From assembly GCF_900113485.1 (NCBI RefSeq), contig NZ_FOPM01000015.1, positions 46,654 to 110,653 of the forward strand: DNA of 64,000 bases, written 5' to 3'. Shown here one piece after another: positions 1-7,372 of this stretch (positions within the stretch are counted from its first letter, which is position 1; each line of letters begins with the position of its first letter). The translations under genes were made by a program, and so were the position numbers. The stretch comes from Methylobacterium gossipiicola (lineage in GTDB: Bacteria; Pseudomonadota; Alphaproteobacteria; Rhizobiales; Beijerinckiaceae). The notes beneath the pieces were generated by a model that was not told where the DNA came from, did no database searches, and saw only the letters and a list, made by a program, of their open reading frames with translations.

Positions 1-440
1 CCATCCTCGACCAGACGATCTACCGCGAGCCCAACGATCCCAACGACGGCGCCAGCGTGTTCGTGCGGGTGGCCGGCGGCCCCGCCGACCGCAACCTCAT
101 CGACCTCTACGTCGATGCAGGCATCGCCTACAAGGGCCTGCTGCCGGGGCGCTCCGACGACACCCTCGGGGTCGCCTTCGCGCTGTCCCGGATCTCGCCC
201 GCGGCCCGGGGCTTCGACACGGACACGCGCTTCGCCACCGGTCTCCCCGGCCCGCGTCGCAGCAGCGAGGCGGTGCTGGAGGCGACCTATCAGGCCGTGC
301 TCGGCCCCGGCGTGACCCTGCAGCCCGATTTCCAGTACGTGTTCCGCCCGAGCGGCGGCATCGCCAACCCGCGCGATCCCGATGCCGGGCGCATCCGCAA
401 CGCGGCGGTGTTCGGCCTGCGCACGACGATCCGCTATTGA
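1..440 (+). CDS. Carbohydrate porin, OprB family (3' part only)
   Basis: The frame is open from the left edge (first full codon at base 3) and ends with TGA at 438-440, so only the last ~145 residues are present. They read as alternating polar/hydrophobic strands ending in FGLRTTIRY, an aromatic C-terminus typical of outer-membrane barrels. The stretch with GVAFALSRISPAARGF and the final block resemble the C-terminal part of OprB carbohydrate-selective porins, which let sugars diffuse across the outer membrane. The GTG at 57 is internal and not the true start. The substrate cannot be judged from this fragment. Confidence 0.7.
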   Translation, partial: ILDQTIYREPNDPNDGASVFVRVAGGPADRNLIDLYVDAGIAYKGLLPGRSDDTLGVAFALSRISPAARGFDTDTRFATGLPGPRRSSEAVLEATYQAVLGPGVTLQPDFQYVFRPSGGIANPRDPDAGRIRNAAVFGLRTTIRY

Positions 441-522
441 TCTACCGCGTCCGCGAGGAACCCCCATCGCGTCACCGGCTCCGGGGCGTCGGCCGAGCGG
501 TCGACGCCGAAGCGACCCGAGG

Positions 523-1944
523 CTACTCGGCGGCCGGCGTGTGCAAGGCCAGATGGCGGGTCGTGCGGCGCCGGACCGCGTGGGGCAGGCTGTCCGGTTC
601 GCGCCCGTCCAGGCCGTGGCGCGCATCGCTCATGGCGGCGTGGACGGCATCGATGGCGAGGATGAGGGCGCTGATCGTGCGGGTGTCGATGTGGCGCTCG
701 CGGGCATGGCGGACCACGTCGGCCACGAGTTCGTCGGTCTCGCGAACGAGGGTGTCGAGGGCTTCCCGGGTGTGGGCGCTCCGCACCTCCCGCAGGAGGT
801 CGAGGAGACGGTCGAGCACCACGTCGATGCGCTCGCGCCGCTCGCGGGCGAGGCGCTGGCCGAGCCAGGCGATGCCGGAGCCGATGGTGCCACCGAAGAA
901 GAACAGGAAGTAGACGTAATCCTCGTAGCGCTCGAACAGGGTCTGCTGCTCGCGCTCGAAATAGTCCACGGCGCCGGGATGGTTGGGCAGCCGCGCGCTC
1001 GTCGCCGCCACGGTGGAATCGAAATCCGGCGCCTTCATCAGGTTGGCGAGCGGCGCCTGGGCGGCGAGCTTCGAGCGCCACTCGAACAGGTGCTGGGTCA
1101 CGGACGCGACGGTGTAGCGGCTGACGGCACCCCGCGCCATGAGCCGGTAGGAGGCGCCCACGGTCTTCACGTCCTCCTCCGGCCGCTTCGGACGCCCGCC
1201 GAAGGTGCCGGCGGGAATCGTCACCGTCTGCAATTCGGGCATCCGCTGGATGATGGCCTCGCCGTCCGGCACCGCCACGAACCCCACCTCCTTGTCCGGG
1301 ACGGCGGCCTCCACGGCGCGCACGGTGGAGATCGCCGCCTTCGAGGCCGGGGCGGCGATGACCGCCACGGCGTCGACGCGCCCCTCCGCCACGGCGCTCG
1401 TGACCTCGTTGGGCTTGAGCGGCACCACGGTGACGTGGGCGGCCCCGACCTTGGCGGCTTCGCCCGGTTGGGCCACGGTGAAATCGTAGAAGCCGAGGAG
1501 GTTCGTGAGGAACGGCATGTCGGCGCCGTGCCGTTCCACGAGGCCGAGGCGCTTGCGCGACAGGTCGGGAAAGCTGTCGAGTCCGCCCGAGGCGGGCGCG
1601 ACGATGAGCAGGGCCTCGTCGTGCAGGATTGCCAGGGTCAGGCCGTTCTCCGGCAGGAACACGTCCGGGCGCACCACGGCGAGGTCGGCCTGATTGTGCT
1701 GGAGTGCCTGCGCGCTGTCGCGGACATCGTCGTAGGGCACGATCTTGAGGCGGACGTCCTCATGGCCCCGGGCCAGAGCGCGCGAATAGGTCTGCAGCAG
1801 CGTCGCCTCGGCGCCGTCGCGCGGCCCCACCGCCACCGTCAGCACCGTCGGGCGCGACAGGTAGAATACCGCGCCCGCCAGGGCCGCGAGGCCGAGGGCG
1901 AGGGCGACGAGGAGCCATTCGCGTCTCAGGAGGATTGCCGGCAT
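523..1944 (-). CDS. TAXI-family TRAP solute-binding protein with C-terminal membrane anchor
   Basis: A 473-residue protein. An N-terminal hydrophobic segment (about residues 9-29) precedes a TAXI-type periplasmic binding domain (about 35-320), with family-like blocks around TVAVGPRDGAEATLLQTYS and NQADLAVVRPDVF. Unlike a free binding protein it continues into a second hydrophobic segment near residue 345 (YFLFFFGGTIGSGIAWLG) and a charged, probably helical cytoplasmic tail of about 100 residues. No TRAP permease lies next to it; the neighbours are a porin and divergent recX. It may therefore be a membrane-anchored sensor or orphan binding subunit. The ligand is unknown. Family call good, role uncertain. 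Confidence 0.75.
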   Translation of the reverse strand: MPAILLRREWLLVALALGLAALAGAVFYLSRPTVLTVAVGPRDGAEATLLQTYSRALARGHEDVRLKIVPYDDVRDSAQALQHNQADLAVVRPDVFLPENGLTLAILHDEALLIVAPASGGLDSFPDLSRKRLGLVERHGADMPFLTNLLGFYDFTVAQPGEAAKVGAAHVTVVPLKPNEVTSAVAEGRVDAVAVIAAPASKAAISTVRAVEAAVPDKEVGFVAVPDGEAIIQRMPELQTVTIPAGTFGGRPKRPEEDVKTVGASYRLMARGAVSRYTVASVTQHLFEWRSKLAAQAPLANLMKAPDFDSTVAATSARLPNHPGAVDYFEREQQTLFERYEDYVYFLFFFGGTIGSGIAWLGQRLARERRERIDVVLDRLLDLLREVRSAHTREALDTLVRETDELVADVVRHARERHIDTRTISALILAIDAVHAAMSDARHGLDGREPDSLPHAVRRRTTRHLALHTPAAE

Positions 1945-2037
1945 GACATGCTTGAGCCCTCATCCCAGGGGGTGGTCCGGCATCGGACGATGCCGACCGA
2001 CTCTGAACCGGAAACCTGTCCGAAGGGTGAAGAACCC

Positions 2038-2631
2038 ATGAAGCCCGCGAACGTTGCAGAACCAGCAAAGGCCGGGCCAACCGTGAAACCGACCCCGCCC
2101 GTCACCGCCGCCTACCTCGAGCGGGTCGCCCTGCATTACCTCGAACGCTACAGCGCCTCCGTGGCGATGCTGCGGCGGACCCTCCAGCGCCGGGTGGAGA
2201 AACGCTGCCGCCTGCGCGACGAGGACCCGTCCGTCCATGCCGAGGCCATCGAGGCCGTGGTCGCCCGCGCGGTGAGCGCCGGCCTCGTCGACGACGCGCG
2301 CTTCACCGCCGGCCGGATGGCGGCCCTGCGTCGACGCGGCACCTCCGCCCGCGCCCTCTCGGCCAAGCTCGCCGCCAAGGGCGTGTCGCGGGACCTCGTG
2401 GCCGACGCCATGGCGGCCGAGCGCGACGCGGCCGAAGCGGAAGGCACCGATACCGAGGAAGCGGCGGCCGCCGCCTATGCCAAGCGCCGCCGCCTCGGCC
2501 CCTGGCGCCGCCCGGATACCCGCGAGGCGCATCGCGACCGGGATCTGGCCGCCCTGGCGCGGGCCGGCTTCCCCTACGGCCTCGCCCGCCGCATCGTCGA
2601 GATGGAGATAGAGGACGAGTCGGAGGCATGA
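2038..2631 (+). CDS. recX: Regulatory protein RecX
   Basis: A 197-residue helical, Arg/Ala-rich protein. RecX binds RecA filaments and limits recombinase activity. RecX-type blocks are visible: YLERYSASVAMLRRTLQRR (about 30-48), GLVDDARFTAGRMAALRRRG (about 82-101), then LSAKLAAKGVSRDLVADAM. The ATG at 2038 is preferred because AAGGGTGAAG sits just upstream; an in-frame ATG at 1990 would add 16 residues. The frame stays open far upstream, but that part is antisense to the TAXI gene. recA is not adjacent. It is divergent from the TAXI gene. Confidence 0.85.
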   Translation: MKPANVAEPAKAGPTVKPTPPVTAAYLERVALHYLERYSASVAMLRRTLQRRVEKRCRLRDEDPSVHAEAIEAVVARAVSAGLVDDARFTAGRMAALRRRGTSARALSAKLAAKGVSRDLVADAMAAERDAAEAEGTDTEEAAAAAYAKRRRLGPWRRPDTREAHRDRDLAALARAGFPYGLARRIVEMEIEDESEA

Positions 2632-2716
2632 CCCTGCGACGATCCGGCAGGGCACGAACGCCGGATTCGCACGCGAAAAATTTGAACAGAGCACGAACGA
2701 GGGCCATCTTCCCTCT

Positions 2717-3931
2717 ATGGACGAAGCCCTCGCGAAGAAGCTGCGCATCCTCGCCGATGCCGCCAAGTACGACGCCTCGTGCTCCTCGTCCGGTGCGCCG
2801 AAGCGCACGGCCGGCAAGGGCGAACTCGGCTCGACCACGGGAGCGGGCATCTGCCACGCCTACACTCCGGACGGGCGTTGCATCTCGCTCCTCAAGATCC
2901 TGCTGACGAATTACTGCCTGTTCGACTGCGCCTATTGCGTCAACCGCCGCTCATCCAACGTGAGCCGCGCCAAATTCACCGTCGAGGAGGTCGTGACCCT
3001 CACGGTGGAGTTCTACAAGCGCAATTACATCGAAGGTTTGTTCCTCTCGTCGGGCATCATCAAGTCGCCGGACCACACCATGGAGCTGCTGACGCGGGTG
3101 GCCAAATCGCTCCGGCGCGACCACGGTTTTCGCGGCTACATCCACCTCAAATCGATCCCCGAGGCGAGCCCGTGGCTCATCGAGGAAGCGGGGCTCTACG
3201 CCGACCGGCTCTCCATCAATGTCGAATTGCCGACCGAGAAAAGTCTCGAGACCCTGGCGCCGGAAAAGAACGGCGCGGTGATCGAGAACGCGATCCAGCA
3301 GATCGGCGAGCGCATCGTCGAGGCCAAGGCCGAGAAGCGTCGGTTCTCGCCGGCCGGGCAATCGACGCAGGTGATCGTCGGCGCCGACACCACCACGGAC
3401 GAAGCCCTGATGCGCAAGAGCGCGCTCCTGTACGGCTCGTTCAACCTGAAGCGGGTGTATTACTCGGCCTTCAGCCCGATCCCGGATGGCTCGACGATCC
3501 TGCCGCTGAAATCGCCTCCGCTTCAGCGCGAGCATCGGCTCTACCAGGGCGATTGGCTGCTGCGCTATTACGGCTTCACCCCCGACGACGTGGCCGACGC
3601 CACGGAGGACGGCATGTTCGCCCTCGATGTCGATCCGAAGCTCGCCTGGGCCCTGAAGCACCGGGCGCATTTCCCCCTCGACGTGAACCGGGCCGACCGG
3701 GAATGGCTGTTGCGGGTGCCGGGCCTTGGCGCCAGGGCCGTGGACAAGATCATCCGTGCGCGCCGCCACACGCGTCTGCGCCTCGACGACGTCGCCCGCC
3801 TCACCTCGGGGTTGAAACGCGCCCGGCCGTTCCTCATCGCGGCGGATTACCACCCTGGCGGCGGACTCACCGACCGCCTCGATCTGCGCGCCCGCCTCGC
3901 CGATCCGCCGAAGCAGCTGAGCCTGTTCTGA
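2717..3931 (+). CDS. Putative DNA modification/repair radical SAM protein
   Basis: A 404-residue protein with a radical-SAM cluster motif, CLFDCAYC at about residues 69-76, which holds the 4Fe-4S cluster that cleaves S-adenosylmethionine. The C-terminus carries a helix-hairpin-helix element (LLRVPGLGARAVDKII, about 333-348), a DNA-binding motif. This architecture matches the family annotated as putative DNA modification/repair radical SAM protein, which is commonly encoded beside the next gene's family. That pairing supports a joint role in DNA base repair or modification; the reaction is not established. The hairpin repeat separates the two genes. Confidence 0.85.
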   Translation: MDEALAKKLRILADAAKYDASCSSSGAPKRTAGKGELGSTTGAGICHAYTPDGRCISLLKILLTNYCLFDCAYCVNRRSSNVSRAKFTVEEVVTLTVEFYKRNYIEGLFLSSGIIKSPDHTMELLTRVAKSLRRDHGFRGYIHLKSIPEASPWLIEEAGLYADRLSINVELPTEKSLETLAPEKNGAVIENAIQQIGERIVEAKAEKRRFSPAGQSTQVIVGADTTTDEALMRKSALLYGSFNLKRVYYSAFSPIPDGSTILPLKSPPLQREHRLYQGDWLLRYYGFTPDDVADATEDGMFALDVDPKLAWALKHRAHFPLDVNRADREWLLRVPGLGARAVDKIIRARRHTRLRLDDVARLTSGLKRARPFLIAADYHPGGGLTDRLDLRARLADPPKQLSLF

Positions 3932-3997
3932 TGAGACGTGCCGCAGGGCGCCATTCAGTCATCGTGGGCGGCGGCGCTTCACGCGGGCAGCACGGGT

Positions 3998-4092
3998 CTC
4001 CTCTCCTGAAAGGAGAGGGACAGGGTGAGGTGTGTGACCTTTTCGGAGCATTCGCACACCTCACCCCAGCCCTCTCCTTTCAGGAGAGGGAG
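3998..4092. repeat. Large intergenic inverted repeat (REP-like hairpin)
   Basis: The left arm (about 3999-4035: CTCCTCTCCTGAAAGGAGAG, then GGGTGAGGTGTG) is complementary to the right arm (about 4055-4092: CACACCTCACCC, then CCTCTCCTTTCAGGAGAGGG). Each arm also contains its own small palindrome. There is no T-tract, so it is more like a REP/BIME-type dispersed element than a simple terminator. Related short hairpins occur near 6307, 17011 and 50572. Confidence 0.75.
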
Positions 4093-4150
4093 CCTGTCGC
4101 ATCGCACATCGACTCCCTGACGCCTTCGACGAAGCCGTCGATCGTTGTCG

Positions 4151-5596
4151 ATGCGTGAAGTCGATCCCATGCGCTCGGATGCGAGTTCTGCGATCGCCCT
4201 GCGCGAGGGCGCCGACCTGTCGGGGTTTCGCGCCGCCGTCCGGCGTCTGGCCGCCGCCGGCATTCCCCCCGAGCGGGTGATCTGGTCCGTGGGTGAGGCG
4301 CCCGGCCTGTTCGGCGCCCGCGAACCCGAAACGGAAGCCCCACCCCTCGCCCTGCCGCGCGGGGTTGGCGACCTCGTCACCCGCGTGGTGCCCCACCGTG
4401 ATCCCGAGCGCTACGCCCTGCTCTACACCCTGGTGTGGCGGGTCCTGCACGGCGAGCGGCGCTTGCTCGAAGTGTCGAGCGATCCCCTGGTCCATCGCTT
4501 GGAGCGCATGGCGAAAGCCATCGCCCGCGACCTGCACAAGATGCACGCCTTCCTGCGCTTCCGCCGGGTCGAGGGTGAGGAGCCGGAGCGGTTCGTGGCA
4601 TGGTTCGAGCCCGATCATCACATCCTGGAAGCGGCGGCCCCGTTCTTCGTCGGGCGCTTTCGGAGCCTGCACTGGACCATCCTTACGCCGGAGGGCTCGG
4701 CCCGGTGGAATACGGCCGAACTCACCTTCGGCCCGCCGGGGCGGCGCGAGGATGCGCCGGCGGAGGATGGTTTCGAGGCGGGCTGGCGCGATTACTACGA
4801 GAGCACCTTCAACCCGGCCCGCACCAACCTCGCCGCCATGCGGGCGGAGATGCCGAAGAAGTACTGGCGCAACCTACCCGAGACCGCCGCGATTCCGGGC
4901 CTCGTCCGCGCGGCGGCCACACGCACGGAGACGATGATCGAGCGGGTTCCGCGCCCCGCGATCAAGCGCGATCCCGTCCGGGCGGTGGCCGCCATGGCGG
5001 ATCAGGCGCCGGATTCGTTGGAGGCCCTCAATGCCCTCATCCGCCGCTCCGAACCCCTGGTGCCGGGGGCGACGCAGGCGGTGCTGGGGGAGGGGCCTCC
5101 GGGCGCCGCCATCGCCTTCGTCGGCGAGCAGCCGGGCGATCAGGAGGACCGCCAGGGCCGCCCCTTCGTCGGCCCGGCGGGGCAGCTTCTCTCCCGCGCC
5201 ATGGCGGAGGCCGGGATCGTGCGCGCGGACGCCTACCTCACCAATGCAGTCAAGCACTTCAAGTTCGAGCAGCGCGGCAAGCGCCGTCTCCACCAGAACC
5301 CCACGGCCGGAGAGGTCAGCCATTACCGCTGGTGGCTGGAGCGCGAACTCGACTTGGTCGCGCCCCGCCTCGTGGTGGCGCTCGGCGCCACCGCCGTCCT
5401 GGCACTGGCCGGCCGGGCGATCCCCGTGACGCGGGCGCGCGGCCCGGCCGAGTTCGGCAGGGGCTATGCCGGGTTCATCACCGTCCACCCCTCCTACCTG
5501 CTGCGCTTGCCGGAGGGCGCGAAGGAAGAAGCCTATGCGGCCTTCGTCGCCGACTTGCGGCGGGTGGGCGATCTGGCGCGGACGCTCGCGGCCTGA
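4151..5596 (+). CDS. udgX: UdgX-type uracil-DNA-binding protein fused to N-terminal DUF4130-like domain
   Basis: A 481-residue fusion. The N-terminal half (about 1-240, with block YALLYTLVWRVLHGERRLLE) matches the domain that partners radical-SAM DNA modification proteins. The C-terminal half (from about residue 285) is a family-4-like uracil-DNA glycosylase with GEQPGDQEDRQGRPFVGPAG and the HPSYLL motif (His446). The KRRLHQ loop, with His381, corresponds to the UdgX-specific R-loop whose His forms a covalent bond with the abasic site after uracil excision (known for mycobacterial UdgX). ATG 4151 chosen; TTG 4145 and ATG 4169 are also possible. It ends directly against the next, convergent gene. 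Confidence 0.85.
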   Translation: MREVDPMRSDASSAIALREGADLSGFRAAVRRLAAAGIPPERVIWSVGEAPGLFGAREPETEAPPLALPRGVGDLVTRVVPHRDPERYALLYTLVWRVLHGERRLLEVSSDPLVHRLERMAKAIARDLHKMHAFLRFRRVEGEEPERFVAWFEPDHHILEAAAPFFVGRFRSLHWTILTPEGSARWNTAELTFGPPGRREDAPAEDGFEAGWRDYYESTFNPARTNLAAMRAEMPKKYWRNLPETAAIPGLVRAAATRTETMIERVPRPAIKRDPVRAVAAMADQAPDSLEALNALIRRSEPLVPGATQAVLGEGPPGAAIAFVGEQPGDQEDRQGRPFVGPAGQLLSRAMAEAGIVRADAYLTNAVKHFKFEQRGKRRLHQNPTAGEVSHYRWWLERELDLVAPRLVVALGATAVLALAGRAIPVTRARGPAEFGRGYAGFITVHPSYLLRLPEGAKEEAYAAFVADLRRVGDLARTLAA

Positions 5597-5917
5597 TCAG
5601 CGCCGCCGCGTCAGGCCGTACAGGGCGAAGCCCGCCAGCGCCGCCAGCCCCAGGGCGAGGCCGCGGTTGTCGTTCACCGCCGCCGCCACCGACTCGCCCG
5701 TGCGGCGCAGGTCGTCGGCCAGGGGCGAGCCCGTGAGGATGCGCTCGGCCCGGTCCTTGTTCTCGGGCCGGGTGTTGATGGCGACGGCGAAATCGTCGTC
5801 GTGCCGGACGATGTCGATGCTGTTGCGGGCGAACCCGGCCCGCGCGAGGCGGTCCCGGGCCGCACGGGCCAGGCGCAGGGACGAGAAGGAAACCGAGGCG
5901 ACGACGCTGTCCGACAT
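5597..5917 (-). CDS. Small hypothetical protein with C-terminal membrane segment
   Basis: A 106-residue protein starting MSDSVVASVSFSSLRLARAA. The first ~75 residues look soluble, with a possible alpha-beta pattern. The end is a hydrophobic segment (about 84-103, GLALGLAALAGFALYGLTRR) followed by three Arg, consistent with a tail anchor having its positive end in the cytoplasm. Its stop codon abuts the stop of udgX, so the two are convergent with no gap. I do not recognise a family. Confidence 0.6.
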   Translation of the reverse strand: MSDSVVASVSFSSLRLARAARDRLARAGFARNSIDIVRHDDDFAVAINTRPENKDRAERILTGSPLADDLRRTGESVAAAVNDNRGLALGLAALAGFALYGLTRRR

Positions 5918-6055
5918 GCGTTCTCTCTTTCGTGGGGTGGGAGCCAAACACGGCGGCGTGATCGCGGGTTCCGCCCGCGCCGCCTTAAGACCCCGGCAAC
6001 CCTGGCGGCTTAGGCCCGGCCTCCGGCCCCGCCGGCCCTCACAGGAGATGTCCGC

Positions 6056-6265
6056 TTGCGCGATCCCTTCGTTCCCGACGCGTTGGCCGAGCGCCTGCGG
6101 GCCAAGCGGCGCAACACCCGGCCGGTGGACACCCTCACCTGCGATCCGGGCAAGCCCGTCTTCGCCGAACTCCTCGACGGGCGCGGCCACGGCACCGGGC
6201 AATACGTGCGCCTGTCGCAGGGCATGGTCGAGCGCATCACCCGCGTGATGCGTGGGAGCGCGTGA
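6056..6265 (+). CDS. Small hypothetical protein, TTG start
   Basis: A 69-residue, Arg-rich soluble protein beginning MRDPFVPDALAERLRAKRRN. The frame has no ATG before its final third, but TTG at 6056 is preceded by AGGAG at 6043-6047, an 8-base spacing that supports this start. There are no membrane segments or recognised domains. It is divergent from the preceding small gene. An out-of-frame ATG at 6048 makes the start less certain. Confidence 0.45.
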   Translation: MRDPFVPDALAERLRAKRRNTRPVDTLTCDPGKPVFAELLDGRGHGTGQYVRLSQGMVERITRVMRGSA

Positions 6266-6306
6266 TTCGGCTTTCGGTCGATGGCCTCGGATGGCTCACG
6301 CAGGAC

Positions 6307-6336
6307 GGGGCTCCTCTCCTTTCCGGAGGGGGCCCC
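6307..6336. repeat. Short GC-rich hairpin of the CTCTCCT/GGAGGG family
   Basis: GGGGC at 6307-6311 pairs with GCCCC at 6332-6336, with an inner TCC/GGA step. The core CTCCTCTCCTTTCCGGAGGG closely resembles the arm sequence of the large hairpin at 3998-4092. It lies between a small gene and the xanthine dehydrogenase promoter region. Confidence 0.5.
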
Positions 6337-6415
6337 GCGCCGGCCTGAGGCCCAATGGATCAAGGGGAAATGGCATGAGGAACCGCTTCGAGGCCGGGTG
6401 ACCGCCCGCCCACTG

Positions 6416-6430
6416 CGGCACGAAACATGC
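6416..6430 (+). promoter_or_regulatory. Candidate sigma-54 (-24/-12) promoter for xanthine dehydrogenase operon
   Basis: CGGCACGAAACATGC has GG and GC separated by exactly 10 bases, as required for a -24/-12 element (consensus TGGCACG-N4-TTGC). It matches except for C for T at the first position and A for T before TGC. It lies about 127 bases before the first gene. It is weaker than the elements at 21173 and 22600; support comes from the shared purine function. Confidence 0.45.
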
Positions 6431-6556
6431 TCGAGGCGGAAACATGCCGCCGGCTGGCGCCCCGCTCCGAAGTCGCGCCTGCGCCCGGCAGGCCGTATCG
6501 TCGCGATGGCCGAACACCGGCGAGGACGTTCGTTCACGGGGAAGGTCCGCATTCCC

Positions 6557-7372
6557 ATGGATCTCGACACCATCACGGCGGTCCTACGGCCCCCGAGCCT
6601 CGACGAACTGCCGCCCTGGCAGGACGGCGACGCCTGGCTCGCGGGCGGCACGTGGCTGTTTTCCGAGCCGCAGCCCGGCCTCACCCGGCTGATCGACCTC
6701 TCCACCCTGGCCTTGCCGGCAACCGAAGTGTCCGAGGCGGGCCTGTGGCTGTCGGCGACGGGGACCATCGCCGAACTCGACCGGCTCGCCCTGCCCAACG
6801 ATTGGATCGCCGCGCCCCTCGTCGGGCAATGCTGCCGGGCGCTGCTCGGCTCGTTCAAGATCTGGAACCGGGCGAGCGTCGGCGGCAACCTCTGCATGGC
6901 CTTGCCGGCCGGGCCGATGATCGCCCTTACGGCCGCCCTCGACGGGCTCTGCCGTCTGCGCCGGCCGGATGGCATGGCGCGGCGCCTGCCCGTTACGGAT
7001 TTCGTCCTTGGGGTCCAGCGCACGGCACTCGCCCCCGGCGAGATCCTCCTCGGCATCGACGTGCCGGCGGCGGCCCTGAAACGACGCACGGCGTTCCGCC
7101 GCATCGCCCTCTCGCCGGAGGGGCGGTCGGGCGCCCTGCTCATCGGCACCCGAGACCGGGCGGGCGATTTCGCCCTCACGATCACCGCCGCGACGCCGCG
7201 GCCGGTGCGCCTCGCCTTCGCGACGGTGCCGGCGGCGCCGGACTTGCAAGCCGCCCTCGCGGCGGCGACCGAGACGGATGGCTGGTACGACGACGTCCAC
7301 GGCGCGCCGGATTGGCGCCGACACGTCAGCGGGTTGCTCGCCGAAGAGATCCGGGAGGAACTCGCCCGATGA
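6557..7372 (+). CDS. Xanthine dehydrogenase, FAD-binding subunit
   Basis: A 271-residue protein of the FAD-binding domain family in molybdopterin dehydrogenases. The FAD-binding pattern is visible as WLAGGTWLFSEPQPGLTRLI near residue 25 and SVGGNLCMALPAGPMIAL near residue 110. The subunit passes electrons from the Mo site via Fe-S clusters to FAD and an acceptor. The frame is open further upstream, but ATG 6557 begins the conserved domain. TGA overlaps the ATG of the next gene by 4 bases, so the subunits are translationally coupled. Confidence 0.88.
   Translation: MDLDTITAVLRPPSLDELPPWQDGDAWLAGGTWLFSEPQPGLTRLIDLSTLALPATEVSEAGLWLSATGTIAELDRLALPNDWIAAPLVGQCCRALLGSFKIWNRASVGGNLCMALPAGPMIALTAALDGLCRLRRPDGMARRLPVTDFVLGVQRTALAPGEILLGIDVPAAALKRRTAFRRIALSPEGRSGALLIGTRDRAGDFALTITAATPRPVRLAFATVPAAPDLQAALAAATETDGWYDDVHGAPDWRRHVSGLLAEEIREELAR

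Noticed and set aside
382..2037. Long plus-strand open frame running into recX
   Set aside because: It is antisense to the TAXI gene and is His/Arg/Gly-rich without family features; only the part from 2038 is recX. Long antisense frames are common at this GC content.
6371..6386. TGGCATGAGGAACCGC as another sigma-54 element before xanthine dehydrogenase
   Set aside because: GG and GC are 11 bases apart instead of 10, which is not tolerated by the sigma-54 holoenzyme; the element at 6416 fits better.
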